From NCBI GenBank assembly GCA_937884735.1, contig CAKZYI010000828.1, positions 1 through 7,033 of the forward strand: a DNA stretch of 7,033 nt. Direction: 5' to 3'. Positions 5,541-7,033 of this stretch are shown piece by piece. The notes beneath the pieces were generated by a model. The model saw only the letters and a program-made list of their open reading frames with translations. It did not search any database and was not told the DNA's origin. A program made the translations under genes and the position numbers. The stretch comes from an uncultured Pleurocapsa sp. (GTDB lineage Bacteria; Cyanobacteriota; Cyanobacteriia; Cyanobacteriales; Xenococcaceae). The first letter of the stretch is position 1, and every line of letters starts with the position of its first letter.

Positions 5541-5632
5541 TTTTATGAAAAAATAATCTTAAAAATATATTTCATTCATAGTTTTTTCACATTATTCATA
5601 ATGATTATTATTCAATCATTTGGCTGTGATAC

Positions 5633-7033
5633 TCAACATTGCTTGATGTGACTTAATGCCACGACAACTTTATCTATTTCTTGTCTAATTTGTTTGCTTG
5701 TGAGATTAGAATTGTTGACAATAATACTAATTTGAAGCGTAAAATCACTAGATGTAAACAAGTATCCAGACAACGCACCCACTCCTGTTAAAGTTCCTGT
5801 TTTACCCCAAAAGTTGCCTCGAACTGAAGTATTGCGAAATCTATTTTTTAAAGTACCGTTGATTCCTGCAAGAGCCAAAGACTGTTGATAAATTTTGCTG
5901 TGGGATATAGGAAGTTTGGACATTAGATTTAATGTCTTAACTAAAGTCTGTGGAGACACGAGATTCTGTCTTGACAATCCAGAAGCATCTACTAGAACAT
6001 ATTCTTCTGAGTTAATACCTAGTTCATCTAAACTTTGATTGATTGCTTCAATTGGATTGTCAGCATTAAGTTTTTTAGTTATTACCTGAGCTAAGGCTTC
6101 TGCATATAAATTATTACTTTCCTGATTTATTTCTGCGATTATTTCTGCCATTGTAGGAGAAGATATCGTAACAAATTCTCGTTCCAGCTTATCTTGATAG
6201 TCTTCTTCTATGACTATTCCTCTGACAACATCAATGCCAGCCTGATTAAGGTACAGACGCAAAGATTCCAAAAAATAATTTGCAGGATCGACTATTGCCA
6301 TATCCCAAATATCAGGAGGTTCATTAATCGCCAACTCTCCTCTGATTTTTAAGATTGGTTTGCCAAGATCTCCATCAATTTCTATATCGTAAGGAATATC
6401 TTTTTCTCCCGTAATCCCTTGATTAATCACCTGCCATTGTCGTCCTGCAATAGCATCACTCCAATAAAATTTGACTGACTGTGCTAGTTGTTGGGGTAAC
6501 AAGGTCAAAGTAACCGCATTTTGATTAAGAATAGTGCTATTTACCGCAGTAGCAAAGTAACTATGAACATCTAACCATTCCCAAGTAGGATTAATTGCTG
6601 GTGAGTCAAAATAACTGTCGTCAACAATTAATTTTTCAATTCGTTTGACTCCTAAAGCTTGCAACTGATGTACTAAGTGTTTTAAACTTTCGGTAGATAT
6701 GCTGGGATCTCCTTGTCCTTTTACGCGCAACGAAGTGAGATTGGGAGCATTCCCCACTGCAAAAATAGGAGTGGTAAAGCGGTAGTCTGCACCAAAAGTC
6801 GATAATAATGCTGCGGTAGTTAAAAGTTTGGCACTAGAGGCTGGGGTAAAAAACTTATGACCATTTTTGCTGTATAAAACATCTCCTGTTTTAGTTTGAA
6901 CTTCAATACCCCAACGCGATCGCTTTAATTCGGGTCGATCGATAATTTCATCAATGGTAGTAGATATATCTTCTACACAAATATGAGGTTTGTCTATAAT
7001 TACAGGCTGGTTTTTATTTTCTGCTAAAACACT
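5633..7033 (-). CDS. dacB: D-alanyl-D-alanine carboxypeptidase/endopeptidase, PBP4 type (5' end outside window)
   Basis: DacB (peptidase family S13) trims D-alanine from peptidoglycan stem peptides and cuts D-Ala cross-links in the periplasm. The open frame runs 466 codons from the window edge to TGA at 5633-5635. Numbering from the edge, all three penicillin-binding motifs are present: SSAK with nucleophile Ser66 and Lys69, SNN at 306-308 inside the typical NNLYAEAL segment, and KTG at 411-413. The long insert between the first two motifs is characteristic of S13 and not of smaller D,D-peptidases. The signal peptide and start codon are beyond 7033. A frame call beginning at GTG 6755-6757 would be wrong: it drops 92 residues, including the catalytic SSAK. 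Downstream there is 156 bp of AT-rich DNA, with a 7-bp stem-loop (5600-5606 with 5614-5620) and no convincing terminator, before the LCCL gene. Confidence 0.93.
   Translation of the reverse strand, partial: SVLAENKNQPVIIDKPHICVEDISTTIDEIIDRPELKRSRWGIEVQTKTGDVLYSKNGHKFFTPASSAKLLTTAALLSTFGADYRFTTPIFAVGNAPNLTSLRVKGQGDPSISTESLKHLVHQLQALGVKRIEKLIVDDSYFDSPAINPTWEWLDVHSYFATAVNSTILNQNAVTLTLLPQQLAQSVKFYWSDAIAGRQWQVINQGITGEKDIPYDIEIDGDLGKPILKIRGELAINEPPDIWDMAIVDPANYFLESLRLYLNQAGIDVVRGIVIEEDYQDKLEREFVTISSPTMAEIIAEINQESNNLYAEALAQVITKKLNADNPIEAINQSLDELGINSEEYVLVDASGLSRQNLVSPQTLVKTLNLMSKLPISHSKIYQQSLALAGINGTLKNRFRNTSVRGNFWGKTGTLTGVGALSGYLFTSSDFTLQISIIVNNSNLTSKQIRQEIDKVVVALSHIKQC

Overview
The window looks like a cyanobacterial chromosome segment of low G+C. 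The octamer GCGATCGC (HIP1) occurs six times in 7 kb, at 964, 1081, 2613, 3081, 5418 and 6916. There is a DUF4278 gene, a family I know essentially from cyanobacteria. The intergenic DNA carries heptanucleotide tandem repeats and small inverted-repeat elements of the kind common in filamentous and colonial cyanobacteria. I cannot name a species.

Layout, left to right: an unrecognised partial minus-strand reading frame (1-267); a perfect 14-bp inverted repeat acting as a likely terminator (344-374); a DUF4278 gene (385-570, minus); coaE, dephospho-CoA kinase (781-1380, minus); a divergent flavin-reductase-family gene (1467-1949, plus, TTG start with a strong Shine-Dalgarno); stem-loops and a MITE-like element (1950-2335); an ABC half-exporter (2336-4066, minus, TTG start); an 840-bp stretch with no credible gene that holds an orphan rho-independent-type terminator and two MITE-like elements (4067-4906); a secreted LCCL-domain gene broken by one in-frame amber codon (4907-5476, minus); and dacB, a PBP4-type D,D-carboxypeptidase/endopeptidase (5633 to beyond 7033, minus, 5' end missing).

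The genes do not form one pathway. coaE (last step of CoA synthesis) and the flavin-reductase gene are divergently transcribed housekeeping-type genes. The ABC exporter stands alone and lacks a substrate clue. The LCCL protein and DacB are both predicted to act outside the cytoplasmic membrane, but a 156-bp gap and a separate candidate promoter argue against a tight operon.

I do not see a new multi-gene system. The most interesting points are these: (1) the LCCL gene is intact and in frame on both sides of a single TAG, so it is a very recent pseudogene, a sequence error or a read-through gene; (2) two related MITE-like elements in opposite orientation bracket the ABC transporter, with a second element family nearby; (3) a strong minus-strand terminator at 4194-4222 has no obvious gene feeding it.
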